From Actinocrinis sp046724665 (lineage in GTDB: Bacteria; Actinomycetota; Actinomycetes; Streptomycetales; Catenulisporaceae): 19,547 nt of DNA. The stretch covers positions 1 through 19,547 of the forward strand of contig JBKOWZ010000216.1 of assembly GCA_046724665.1 (NCBI GenBank), given 5' to 3'. The notes beneath the pieces are model-generated. The model worked only from the letters and a program-made list of their open reading frames with translations. It did no database searches and was not told the DNA's origin. The translations under genes were made by a program, and so were the position numbers. Of the stretch, positions 6,136 through 13,711 are shown in pieces; the first letter of the stretch is position 1, and each line of letters opens with the position of its first letter.

Positions 6136-6852
6136 ATGCTCTCCGACCTGCCGCGCAAGCAGGGGCGCGTTCACGACCGGGGCCGCGAGCGGGATCGGTC
6201 CGAGGCCGCCGCCGACTACGTCTCGATGTTCACGGTCACCATGTACACGGTGCTGCTCGCCTTCATCGTCGTCGTGCTCTGGCAGCGGATCGACGACATC
6301 AACGCCGACGTGCGCACCGAGGGCCAGGACCTGACCCAGCTGATCTGGGCCGCGCAGCGGCTGCCCGCCGCCGACCGCGCCGCCATGCGCAGCGCGGTGG
6401 ACGACTACACCGCCGCGGTGCTCGACCGGGAGTGGCCGCCCGCCGACCTCGCCGCGACCGGCGGCTCCGCCTTCGCGGTCACCGGCCTGCGCAGCCGTCT
6501 GTCCACCGCCTTCTCGCTCGATCAGCAGACCACGCTGCGCGACCAGGAACTCGCCGTGCTCGACGACCTGTCCGCGGCCCGCGCCGACCGGGTCGGCAAG
6601 ATCCTCTCCAGCGGCGCTCCCGGCATCCTGACGGTCGCGCTCGTACTGCTGAGCGCCGCGACCGTGCTCACCCCGTTCCTGCTCGGGCCGCGCGCCGAGC
6701 CGTTCAGCGTCGTCGGCATCGCCGTCACGGTCGCCGTGGTGGCTGCGGCGCTCACGCTGGTCCTCGACCTGCAGGGCGACTTCGGCGGCGTGTTCAGCGT
6801 CTCGCGGGTGCCGCTGGAAACGGTCCAACAGCAGCTCGCCGCCACGCGCTGA
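6136..6852 (+). CDS. DUF4239-like (bestrophin-like) membrane protein
   Basis: 238 aa. A charged N-terminus of about 28 residues is followed by a membrane segment (MFTVTMYTVLLAFIVVVLW, about 32-50), a soluble helical middle of about 110 residues, and two C-terminal membrane segments (ILTVALVLLSAATVLTPFLLG and FSVVGIAVTVAVVAAALTLVL) ending with LDLQGDFGGVFSV. The VLLAFIVVVLW stretch, the helical middle and the DL..PF/DFGG-type end match DUF4239 proteins, whose function is unknown although they are called bestrophin-like. Family members usually have one more membrane segment before VLLAF; here there is no room for it. The start is uncertain: GGAG lies only 2 nt before ATG 6136, and ATG 6229 is an alternative that keeps the membrane part. 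Confidence 0.65.
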   Translation: MLSDLPRKQGRVHDRGRERDRSEAAADYVSMFTVTMYTVLLAFIVVVLWQRIDDINADVRTEGQDLTQLIWAAQRLPAADRAAMRSAVDDYTAAVLDREWPPADLAATGGSAFAVTGLRSRLSTAFSLDQQTTLRDQELAVLDDLSAARADRVGKILSSGAPGILTVALVLLSAATVLTPFLLGPRAEPFSVVGIAVTVAVVAAALTLVLDLQGDFGGVFSVSRVPLETVQQQLAATR

Positions 6853-6878
6853 GCGCCGACGGGCGCGCCGCACGGCTC

Positions 6879-6907
6879 TTCGCGGACCGGGCCGTGCACG
6901 CTAACCT
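6879..6907 (+). promoter_or_regulatory. Promoter giving a leaderless fmdB transcript
   Basis: TTCGCG (6879-6884), 17 bp, TAACCT (6902-6907), then 6 nt to the ATG at 6914. The transcription start predicted from the -10 coincides with the A of ATG. No ribosome site is present, which supports a leaderless mRNA, a common type in actinobacteria. Confidence 0.45.
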
Positions 6908-6913
6908 GGTGTT

Positions 6914-7144
6914 ATGCCGCGATACGAGTACCGATGCCGCGCCTGTGGCGACACCTTCGAGCAGACCCGCCCGATGAGCGAGTCCTCCGCCCCGATCGAC
7001 TGCCCCAGCGGGCACTCGGACACCGTCAAGCTCTTCTCCATGGTCGCCGTCGGCGGACTGGCGAACACCCGCTCCGCGATGGGCGGCATGAGCCCGTCCG
7101 CCTCCGGCGGCGGTTGCTGCGGCGGAGCCTGCGGCTGCGGCTGA
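6914..7144 (+). CDS. FmdB-family zinc-ribbon protein
   Basis: 76 aa. MPRYEYRCRACGDTFEQTRPM is the typical FmdB start. C8 and C11 form the first zinc knuckle. The second is CPSGH (C30, H34), a CPxGH variant frequent in actinobacteria instead of CPxC. A Gly/Ser linker leads to a C-terminal Cys/Gly-rich tail (GGGCCGGACGCG), which could bind further metal. The family is named after a regulator of formamidase genes in Methylophilus, but most members have no known role; transcription-linked or metal-binding functions are suggested. It sits alone between a membrane protein gene and pepP, and appears to be transcribed without a leader. The family is sure; the function is unknown. Confidence 0.85.
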   Translation: MPRYEYRCRACGDTFEQTRPMSESSAPIDCPSGHSDTVKLFSMVAVGGLANTRSAMGGMSPSASGGGCCGGACGCG

Positions 7145-7149
7145 GAGGT

Positions 7150-7177
7150 ACAGCCGAACGGCTGTTCCCGCTAGGCT
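7150..7177 (+). promoter_or_regulatory. Palindrome and -10 box upstream of pepP
   Basis: A perfect dyad ACAGCCG-AA-CGGCTGT (7150-7165) begins 5 nt after the fmdB stop codon. Six nt later comes TAGGCT (7172-7177), a good actinobacterial -10. The dyad covers the place where a -35 would be and no proper -35 is visible. It could be an activator or repressor site for pepP, or a short terminator for fmdB. The pepP leader would be about 60 nt. Confidence 0.35.
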
Positions 7178-7244
7178 GCGATAAGGACCGGACGACCCCG
7201 TCGGCCCGTACACAGCCCGCACCCCAGGCGAAGGAGGCGCTCGC

Positions 7245-8729
7245 ATGAGCGAGGAACGCAAGCCCGACAAGCCGGTCAAGGGTCGAAAGAACGGCCTTTA
7301 CCGCGGCGTCTCCGAAGAGCTCGAGGACGGGATGCGTTCGGGCTGGTCCGACACCGAGCGGCACGACCTGGAGCCCTCGGAGCAGTCCGGTTACGCGGCC
7401 AAGCGCCGCAAGGCGGTGTCCGCGGCGTTCTCCGGCGAGCGGATCATCATTCCGGCGGGGCGGCTCAAGACCCGGTCGAACGACCTGGACTACCCGTTCC
7501 GCGCCGCGAGCGACTACGCCTATCTGACCGCCGATCAGACCGAGAACGGCGTGCTGGTGCTCGAGCCGCAGCCGGACGGCGGCCACGCCGCCGTGCTCTA
7601 CCTGCTGCCGCGCTCGAACCGGGACGACGGCGAGTTCTGGCTGGACGGCCAGGGCGAGCTGTGGGTCGGCCGGCGCCGCTCGCTGGCCGAGGCCGCCGCC
7701 GAACTCGGCATCGAGACGCGCGACTGCCGCGAGGCCGCCGAGCGGATCACCGAGGCGATCGCCGCCGCGCCCGGGGTGGTCACCCGGATCCTGCGCGGCC
7801 ACGACCTGCCGCTGGACGCGGCCCTCGCCGCGGCCGACGCGGTCCGCCGCGAGCAGGCCGGCCTGGCGGCCGAGCGCGACGAGGAGCTGCTGGTCTTCCT
7901 GCACGGCCTGCGGCTGGTCAAGGACGACTGGGAGATCGACCAGCTGCGCCGGGCCTGCCAGATCACCGTGCACGGGTTCGAGGACGTGGTGCGCGAGCTG
8001 GCCGGGGCCGTGGCCACCTCGGAGCGGTGGATCGAGGGCACCTTCTGGCGGCGCGCCCGGGTCGAGGGCAACGGCGTCGGCTACAACTCGATCTGCGCCG
8101 CCGGGCCGAACGCCACCATCCTGCACTGGATCCGCGACGACGGCGAGGTGCGCCCCGGCGAGCTGCTGCTGCTCGACGCCGGCGCCGAGACCGACGCGCT
8201 GTACAGCGCCGACGTCACCCGCACCCTGCCGATCTCCGGCGAGTTCACCGAGCTCCAGCGCAAGATCTACCAGGCCGTATACGACGCGCAGGAGGCGGGC
8301 ATCGCCGCGGTGCGCCCGGGCGCCAGGTTCCGCGACTTCCACGAGGCCGCGCAGCGGGTGCTGGCCGAGCGGCTGGTCGAGTGGGGCCTGCTCGACGGCC
8401 CGGTGGACCGGGTGCTCGAACTCGGCCTGCACCGCCGCTACTCGCTGCACGGCACCGGCCACATGCTCGGCCTCGACGTGCACGACTGCGCCGAGGCGCG
8501 CCGCGAGGAGTACGTGGACGCGATCCTCAAGCCGGGCATGGTGCAGACCGTCGAACCAGGGCTCTACTTCCAGCCGGACGACCTGACCGTGCCGGAGGAG
8601 TACCGCGGCATCGGTGTGCGTATCGAGGACGACATCCTGGTCACCGCCGACGGCAACGAGAACCTGTCCGCCGGCCTGCCGCGCCGCGCCGACGAGATCG
8701 AGGCCTGGATGCGCTCGCTGCGCGGCTGA
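7245..8729 (+). CDS. pepP: Xaa-Pro aminopeptidase (M24B, aminopeptidase P)
   Basis: 494 aa; ATG at 7245 after GAAGGAGG. It releases N-terminal residues before proline from peptides in the cytosol. Residues about 50-215 are the aminopeptidase P N-terminal domain and about 230-480 the pita-bread catalytic domain. All five metal ligands are visible: D311 in LLLLDAGAE, D323 in YSADVTRTLP, H406 in HGTGHMLGLDVHDC, E437 in QTVEPGLYF and E461 in GVRIEDDILVT. LHGTGHMLG and the GIGVRIEDD block place it in the PepP group rather than methionine aminopeptidases. The length is normal for actinobacterial PepP. The first 45 residues are charged and low in complexity, an extension also common in this group. 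It is probably a single-gene unit. Confidence 0.93.
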   Translation: MSEERKPDKPVKGRKNGLYRGVSEELEDGMRSGWSDTERHDLEPSEQSGYAAKRRKAVSAAFSGERIIIPAGRLKTRSNDLDYPFRAASDYAYLTADQTENGVLVLEPQPDGGHAAVLYLLPRSNRDDGEFWLDGQGELWVGRRRSLAEAAAELGIETRDCREAAERITEAIAAAPGVVTRILRGHDLPLDAALAAADAVRREQAGLAAERDEELLVFLHGLRLVKDDWEIDQLRRACQITVHGFEDVVRELAGAVATSERWIEGTFWRRARVEGNGVGYNSICAAGPNATILHWIRDDGEVRPGELLLLDAGAETDALYSADVTRTLPISGEFTELQRKIYQAVYDAQEAGIAAVRPGARFRDFHEAAQRVLAERLVEWGLLDGPVDRVLELGLHRRYSLHGTGHMLGLDVHDCAEARREEYVDAILKPGMVQTVEPGLYFQPDDLTVPEEYRGIGVRIEDDILVTADGNENLSAGLPRRADEIEAWMRSLRG

Positions 8730-8780
8730 GCCACGACGCGCCCCGTTCACCCGATCGCAACCGCCGGGTCCCGTATCGGC

Positions 8781-8810
8781 CTGTCCGAATCCGCCGTCCC
8801 TGCCTATGTT
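8781..8810 (+). promoter_or_regulatory. Promoter giving a leaderless phosphoesterase transcript
   Basis: TATGTT (8805-8810) is followed by 6 nt and the ATG at 8817; CTGTCC (8781-8786) at 18 bp is a weak -35. No Shine-Dalgarno sequence is present. The predicted transcript start equals the first base of the start codon. Confidence 0.4.
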
Positions 8811-8816
8811 CCGGAC

Positions 8817-10439
8817 ATGACCGAACAGCAGGCTGATTCGGACCAGCCGTCCGAGCAGCAATCCACAGGCCCCCAAGTCCCAGTCTCCCGGCGCGCCGTC
8901 ATCGCCGGCGCGACCGCGGCCGGCGCCGCCGCGCTGGTCGGCGCGGGCTCCCGGCGGCCGACCGACGCGCAGGCCAAGCTGATCGACACCGCGCTGGCCG
9001 CGTCCACCAGCGGCGCGAGTCTGAGCGACGTCAAGCATGTCGTGGTTCTGATGCAGGAGAACCGCTCTTTCGACCACTACTTCGGAACCCTGTCCGGGGT
9101 GCGCGGCTTCAGCGACCCTGCGGTGCTGCGCCGCACCGTCGGCGGCGTCAGCCACCCGGTCTACGACCAGTTCGGCTACCGGCCGGGCGGCGGCGTCGAT
9201 CCGAACGGCTACATGCAGCCGTTCCGGCTGCTCAGCGACCCGCCGCTGGCGAACGGGCAGAGCACCAACGACATCGACCACAGCTGGGCCGGGCAGCACC
9301 GCAGCTGGAACAACGGCGCGATGGACTCGTTCGTCACCTCGCACCTGGCCGACGACGGCGCCGCCAACGGCCCGGTGACCATGGGCTACTACACCCGCCA
9401 GGACCTCGCGTTCTACTACGCGCTCGCGGACGCCTTCACCGTCTGCGACGGCTACTTCTGCTCGGTGCTCGGCCCGACCGATCCCAACCGGCTGATGCTC
9501 ATGTCGGCGTCGATCGACCCCGAGGGCACGCACGGCGGCCCGGTGGTGCAGACCTTCTCCAACCGGGTGGCCGAGTACGGCAAGCTGACCTGGGAGACCA
9601 TGCCAGAGCGGCTGCTGAAGGCCGGCGTCAGCTGGAAGGTCTACAACGACCCGCTGGCCCTGGCCGCGCTCAGCCCCCTGCCGTACTTCAAGAACTACGA
9701 CAACCCGTTCTCCCTGACCGGCCTCCAGCTGATCGCCAAGGCGCTGACCCCGACCTACCCCGGCGACTTCCAGAGCGATGTGGCCGCCGGCAAGCTGCCG
9801 GCCGTCTCCTGGATCATGCCGCCGCTGGCCGAGTGCGAACACCCGGCCGCGCCGCCGTACTACGGCGAGTACTTCGTCCAGCAGGTGCTGTCCACGCTGG
9901 TGTCGAACCCCGCGGTGTGGGCGCAGACCGTGGTGTTCATCGTCTACGACGAGAACGGCGGCTTCTTCGACCACGTACCCCCGCCCACCGCGCCGCAGGG
10001 CACGCCGGGGGAGTGGCTGTCCACGCTGCCGGCGGCGGCGGGCGGCGTCAACGGGCCGATCGGCCTCGGCTTCCGCACCCCGGCGCTGGTCGTCTCGCCG
10101 TTCAGCGCGGGCGGATTGCGCTACTCGGGCAAGCTCGACCACACCTCGGTGCTGCGCTTCATCGAGACCAGGTTCGGCGTCCAGGTGCCGAACCTGTCGG
10201 CCTGGCGCCGCGGCGTCACCGGCGACTTCACCGGGGCGCCCAACCTCGCCGCGACGCCCAAGACCTCCTTCCCGTCGCTGCCGTCGGTCTCGCTGGGCGA
10301 CACCTCGGTCGCCGAGCAGGCGGTGCTCAACGCCCTGACCGGCACGCTCGACGCCGGCATCCCGTACCCGCTGCCGACGAGCAACCACATGCCCGCGCAG
10401 GAGACCACCCCGGCCCGCCCGCCGGTGCCCGGACACTGA
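8817..10439 (+). CDS. Tat-exported phospholipase C / acid phosphatase-type phosphoesterase
   Basis: 540 aa. The N-terminus has a twin-arginine signal (PVSRRAVIAGATAAGAAALVGAG, R25-R26). The mature part belongs to the phosphoesterase family of bacterial phospholipases C and acid phosphatases: VVVLMQENRSFDHYFG (about 76-90), CDGYFCSVLGPTDPNRL (about 210-226), ECEHP with the SWIMPP lead (about 333-342) and VYDENGGFFDHVPPP (about 377-391). E81, N82, D384-region acidic residues and H/D pairs are the expected metal and nucleophile positions. The enzyme would hydrolyse phospholipids or other phosphate esters outside the cell, giving phosphate or head groups. It lacks the C-terminal DUF756 repeats of Pseudomonas-type haemolytic PLC and has about the length of the mycobacterial Plc enzymes. 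Substrate choice cannot be read from the sequence. A strong hairpin follows its stop. Confidence 0.88.
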   Translation: MTEQQADSDQPSEQQSTGPQVPVSRRAVIAGATAAGAAALVGAGSRRPTDAQAKLIDTALAASTSGASLSDVKHVVVLMQENRSFDHYFGTLSGVRGFSDPAVLRRTVGGVSHPVYDQFGYRPGGGVDPNGYMQPFRLLSDPPLANGQSTNDIDHSWAGQHRSWNNGAMDSFVTSHLADDGAANGPVTMGYYTRQDLAFYYALADAFTVCDGYFCSVLGPTDPNRLMLMSASIDPEGTHGGPVVQTFSNRVAEYGKLTWETMPERLLKAGVSWKVYNDPLALAALSPLPYFKNYDNPFSLTGLQLIAKALTPTYPGDFQSDVAAGKLPAVSWIMPPLAECEHPAAPPYYGEYFVQQVLSTLVSNPAVWAQTVVFIVYDENGGFFDHVPPPTAPQGTPGEWLSTLPAAAGGVNGPIGLGFRTPALVVSPFSAGGLRYSGKLDHTSVLRFIETRFGVQVPNLSAWRRGVTGDFTGAPNLAATPKTSFPSLPSVSLGDTSVAEQAVLNALTGTLDAGIPYPLPTSNHMPAQETTPARPPVPGH

Positions 10440-10468
10440 CGCGAAGCCGAAGCGGACCGAGCGATCCC

Positions 10469-10510
10469 GGCCCCGAGGGCGCGGCGTACCGCCGACCAGC
10501 CCTCGGGGCC
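10469..10510 (+). terminator. Intrinsic terminator-like hairpin after the phosphoesterase gene
   Basis: GGCCCCGAGGGC (10469-10480) pairs perfectly with GCCCTCGGGGCC (10499-10510). An inner GCGG-CGTA-CCGC hairpin (10481-10492) extends the stem with a 6-nt bulge. It lies 29 nt after the stop codon. No T-tract follows. This is the strongest hairpin I found in the window. Confidence 0.7.
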
Positions 10511-10600
10511 AACGTTGTTACGGCGTATCAGAGCGCCCGCTGGGGCGCCGTTTCGCCACTAAAGGATTACTCATCGAACACATCAGGCCACTTAGAGTTC

Positions 10601-10621
10601 TACTGTCACCTGCGTGACAGT
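10601..10621 (+). promoter_or_regulatory. Operator-like dyad across -10 and start codon of the XRE-TPR gene
   Basis: ACTGTCAC-CTGC-GTGACAGT (10602-10621) is a perfect 8-bp inverted repeat. TACTGT (10601-10606) fits a -10 box and lies 7 nt before the GTG start at 10614, which is the first codon-sized piece of the right arm. So -10, transcript start and start codon all sit inside or at the edge of one dyad. An XRE protein of this type could bind it and repress its own gene; that is inference. Confidence 0.5.
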
Positions 10622-11906
10622 GCCCGCATCACAGCGCGTTCCCAACCATACGCTCAGAGCGATCCGGCTAGCGCTGCGGATGAGCCAGAGCGAGTTCGCC
10701 ACCGCGGTCCGGCATGCCGGCAACGTGCTCGGCGAGCCGAATACTTGCAACAAACGACTGGTCCAGAAGTGGGAGTCGGGCGAACACACGGACTGCCGCC
10801 CGAACTACAAGCGCGCGTTGCAGGCGGTGACGCGCACGCCGTACGAGCAGTTGGGGTTCTCCGGCTCGTCGGTGCAGTTGCCGGACGCGCCGCTGCTGAC
10901 CGGTCGGCTCGGCGGGGTGCTGCAACGCTCCGCGTCCGCCGAGCAGCCGCTGACCGGTATCGCCGGGGAGCCGGGCGACCGGCTGCGGTTCGCGTTGGAG
11001 CGGCCCGGCCAGGCGGACAACGAGGCGATGCTGATCGTCGAGACGAACACGGAGCGGCTGTTCGCCCTCGAACACCACCGCGCGGCGCGGGCGATAGTGG
11101 GTGCGGTCAACCGGCATATCGACGATATCGCCGCGTTGCTGGCCGGGACGCGCCGCGAGCCGATGCGGCGCAGGCTCGCGGCGTCGGGTGGCCGCTCGGC
11201 GGCGTTGGCCGGGTGGTTGGCGTTCGACCGCGGCGACGCGGCGGGTGCGCACCGCTATTGGGACTCGTCGTTGGCGGCGGCGCGTTATGCGGCGGATGGT
11301 CCGCTGCTGGCGTGTGTGTTGACGTATCTGTCGTATTCGGCGGCGGAGCGCGGCGACCCGGCCACCGCGTGGCAGTTGGCGCACACCGCGGTCTCGCACG
11401 CGGGGCGTGACCCGCGGGCGCGCTCGTGGATGTCGGCGCGCGCGGCCGAGGAGGCCGCCGCGCTCGGTGAGCGTGCCGCGGCGCTGTCCGAGCTCGAACT
11501 CGCCCTCTCGCTCGGCTCCGACCTGCCGGCGCCGGTGCCGGACGACGACACGCTGCCCTGGCTGCGTTTCTTCGATGTCAAGCGGCTCGCGTCGATGTCG
11601 GCGAACGTGCACGGCAGGCTCGGCGACGCCCAGGCGGCCCTGGAGGCCGCCGAGTGGGCGATGCGCACCCTGGGCACCGAGCAGGTCAAGGCGCGCGCGG
11701 TGGTGCTCGCCGAGGTGGCCTGCGCCGCGGCCCGGGTCGGCCAGCTCGACCTGGTCGAGCACACCGCCTTCGAGGCCGCCGACCTCGCTGACAGCCTCGA
11801 AGTCACCCTCGCCCGCCGCAAACTGCGCACCCTGCTCCAGCTGCTCGGCCCGTACCGCGCCTCCATCGTCGCGCGCAGGGTCGTCGAACGGCTCGACGTG
11901 GAGTGA
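10614..11906 (+). CDS. XRE-family regulator with TPR-like helical domain
   Basis: 430 aa; GTG at 10614 with no ribosome site, consistent with a leaderless mRNA. Residues 12-82 are a Cro/C1-type helix-turn-helix (LRAIRLALRMSQSEFATAVRH, then CNKRLVQKWESGEHTDCRPNYKRAL). It ends with TPYEQLGF, as in a group of actinomycete regulators common in Streptomyces and relatives. From about residue 150 the protein is all-helical, rich in Ala and Leu, with TPR-like repeats (AALAGWLAFDRGDAAGAHRYWDSSL; SYSAAERGDPATAWQLAHTAV; LGDAQAALEAAEWAM). Such domains usually bind peptides or partner proteins. Target genes and signal are unknown. It stands alone, behind a strong terminator and in front of a region with no clear gene. 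Codons in the middle (about 11090-11350) use more T- and TTG-type codons than neighbouring genes. Confidence 0.82.
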   Translation: MTVPASQRVPNHTLRAIRLALRMSQSEFATAVRHAGNVLGEPNTCNKRLVQKWESGEHTDCRPNYKRALQAVTRTPYEQLGFSGSSVQLPDAPLLTGRLGGVLQRSASAEQPLTGIAGEPGDRLRFALERPGQADNEAMLIVETNTERLFALEHHRAARAIVGAVNRHIDDIAALLAGTRREPMRRRLAASGGRSAALAGWLAFDRGDAAGAHRYWDSSLAAARYAADGPLLACVLTYLSYSAAERGDPATAWQLAHTAVSHAGRDPRARSWMSARAAEEAAALGERAAALSELELALSLGSDLPAPVPDDDTLPWLRFFDVKRLASMSANVHGRLGDAQAALEAAEWAMRTLGTEQVKARAVVLAEVACAAARVGQLDLVEHTAFEAADLADSLEVTLARRKLRTLLQLLGPYRASIVARRVVERLDVE

Positions 11907-12388
11907 TGCGCCACGCGAGACAGGCGGACAGGAGGCAGGAAAGTTGGCCCACGGGGCGCGGGTATCAATGGGTGCTGTCGGTCGCGCTGTCAGGCGCGGG
12001 TGTCATCGGACGCGGGTGCGCTGCGGATTCGCCACGCTGTCGGGCCACTGCGTCCGATCGGCACGGCGCGCGTGCTCGCCCCGGTGCGTCCGGTCCTGGC
12101 CGTCGCCTTGGTCGCGTCTGTATTCGTGCTCGTACGCCATGGTTTGCTGCGCTGAGTCGGCTGTCACAGGGCTCGAGTTCACCGCGACTCCCTCCGGTTC
12201 GTGCGCCGCGACTACTTCACCGTTGCCCTCTACTCTGCGCCGCCTCATGTGGCGAAAGCGTGGGAGGTTGGTTGCTGTCCCGTGAATTCGCGTCCACAGC
12301 GTCGTCGCAAACAGCAGGCCTGCGATCCTCGCCCTTGCCTTCCACCGCGAGTTCCGCAACGGCGAATCAGCCAGCTCCTACTGCGGCC
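11907..12388. other. Region without a convincing gene; possible small ORF or remnant
   Basis: About 480 bp with somewhat lower GC than its surroundings. A strong AGGAGG (11930-11935) is followed 8 nt later by TTG 11944, which opens a 113-aa frame to 12285, but the product is Cys/Arg-rich and looks like noise. Another frame, GTG 12000 to TGA 12155, gives 51 aa with a hydrophobic stretch near its end (VLAPVRPVLAVALVASVFVL) and good third-position GC, but no good ribosome site. A minus-strand frame (12359-12003) starts with a signal-like sequence. None is decisive. It may be a regulatory stretch, a small membrane-protein gene or a decayed gene. Confidence 0.3.
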
Positions 12389-12433
12389 AGTGCCTCGGCA
12401 GTCTACCTGCGCCCCGCTCGCCGCCGAGGCACT
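12389..12433 (-). terminator. Hairpin at the end of the glycosyltransferase gene
   Basis: On the minus strand AGTGCCTCGGC (12433-12423) pairs perfectly with GCCGAGGCACT (12399-12389) over a 23-nt loop. Two bases of the TAG stop codon (12434-12432) are inside the stem. Probably the terminator of the glycosyltransferase gene. Confidence 0.6.
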
Positions 12434-13634
12434 AGGCATACAGCGCGCCAGCCGGGGCCTGATACTCGAGCCACCGGCCCGGGTGGAACGCCGCAGGTGC
12501 GGGCGGGGCGGCGAAGACGATCGCGCGTTCGGCCACCGCGCGGGCTGTCTCGCGGGCCTGGCGGTGCAGCAGCGCGTCCACGTCCGGCGTCGCCAGGCCC
12601 TCGATCTCGGTCCAGAACGTCATCACCCGGTTCACACAGAGCGCGATCAGGTGGTCGCGCGAGCGTTCCAGTTCGCCTGCCGCCAGCGCCGCCAACGCGT
12701 CCGCGAGCAGCGAGGGCCATTGCTCGACCGTGACTTGCAGGCCCCACGGGGCTGGACGCAGCTCGCTCGCGGCGGGGAACAGGCGCTCGATGTCCGCGCC
12801 GTGCATCTCAAGATAGCTGGACACGGTGCGGCTGATCCGGGCCACCAGCTGCGGATCCTGCGGCACGGCGAGCTCGTCCACCGCGGTCTGCGGCGGCTCG
12901 GCGGACTCGCGCGGACGCAGGGCGCCCGCCTGCGCGACGACGTGGAACAGCGCGTCGAGGACCTGCTGCGGCAGGTAGAGGATCTTCGGAAAGGGGGAGT
13001 TGTGCACCTTCCGGCCGAGCGGCGCCTCGACCAGCCGCAGTCCGGAGCGCAGGGCGTTCGCGGTCAGCCACACGTCGATGCCGTACAGGTTCGCGCTCTG
13101 CGGCCTGCGCCACGCGGCGACCCGCTCCAGGAACGCCCGGTTGAACGCGAAGTCGCCGCCGATCGGCTGCTGGACGTACGCCCCGAACGCCGCCGCCAGC
13201 AGGGGGCGCACCAGGTGGTTGGTGCTGGTCGCCTCGTACCGGTTGCGTCGGTACACCGGCAGGACCATGCGCGGCCCGGGGCCGTCCGAGGCCCGCGCCA
13301 GCGCGCAGACCCAGTCCGGGCGGACGGAGCGGACGTCGCCGTCGAGCAGCACCAGCCGCTGCGCGCCGAGTTCGAGCGACTTCTCGATCAGCGCGAAGAC
13401 ATTCGACCCTTTGCCCGTGCCCTCGACCGCCGAGCGCACCACCTCGGTGCGGGAGCGCAGCGCCGTCTCCAGAAACCGGTCCACCGTCCCGTCCGTGCTG
13501 CCGTTGTCGGCGAGCACGATGACGCCGTCGCCGCCCGGGCAGAGCGCGGCCAGGCCCGCGTCGGCGGTCTCGGCCACACCGGCGATCGTCGCCGCCTCGT
13601 TGCGCGTGGGGATGCCCACCACGGTGCCCGCCAT
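12432..13634 (-). CDS. GT-A glycosyltransferase, mannosylglycerate/glucosylglycerate synthase-like
   Basis: 400 aa; ATG at 13634 after GAGGAG. GT-A motifs in order: VVGIPTRNEAATI (5-17), ADNGSTDGT (42-50), GTGKGSN (72-78), LDGD (97-100, metal-binding DxD type), QQPIGGDFAFNR (155-166), YGIDVWLTA (184-192) and KVHNSP with H211. Retaining enzymes making mannosylglycerate (GT78) or glucosyl-3-phosphoglycerate (GT81) show the same series of PGKG, DxD, QPLGGE/SGE, GID and a later His, and the length is close to the Rhodothermus GT78 enzyme. The helical C-terminal part (CVNRVMTFWTEIEG) also fits. It may therefore make a compatible solute, but a GT2 enzyme with another acceptor cannot be excluded. 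It has no phosphatase or sugar-nucleotide gene next to it. Confidence 0.75.
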   Translation of the reverse strand: MAGTVVGIPTRNEAATIAGVAETADAGLAALCPGGDGVIVLADNGSTDGTVDRFLETALRSRTEVVRSAVEGTGKGSNVFALIEKSLELGAQRLVLLDGDVRSVRPDWVCALARASDGPGPRMVLPVYRRNRYEATSTNHLVRPLLAAAFGAYVQQPIGGDFAFNRAFLERVAAWRRPQSANLYGIDVWLTANALRSGLRLVEAPLGRKVHNSPFPKILYLPQQVLDALFHVVAQAGALRPRESAEPPQTAVDELAVPQDPQLVARISRTVSSYLEMHGADIERLFPAASELRPAPWGLQVTVEQWPSLLADALAALAAGELERSRDHLIALCVNRVMTFWTEIEGLATPDVDALLHRQARETARAVAERAIVFAAPPAPAAFHPGRWLEYQAPAGALYA

Positions 13635-13705
13635 CGGATCTCCTCAGCCCGCTCGTCCGCGTGGGCAGAGATGTTCCCCACGGGCCGGTGTGTGAACCCA
13701 ATGGC

Positions 13706-13711
13706 AGTGTA
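13706..13711 (-). promoter_or_regulatory. Possible -10 box of the glycosyltransferase gene
   Basis: TACACT (13711-13706 on the minus strand) fits the TAxxxT pattern and would give a leader of about 65 nt. No clear -35 is seen at the usual distance, so support is weak. The rest of the 145-bp gap holds the palindrome CCGGGCCCGG and the short direct repeat listed separately. Confidence 0.25.

Noticed and set aside
5052..6158. 368-codon frame opposite the GH18 gene
   Set aside because: Antisense of a gene with catalytic motifs; Arg/Gly/Val/His-rich low-complexity product.
7026..10436. Open minus-strand frame of 1136 codons
   Set aside because: It lies opposite pepP and the phosphoesterase gene, both with full catalytic motifs. 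The product is Arg/Gly/Val/Gln/His-rich without domains, typical of the antisense of high-GC genes.
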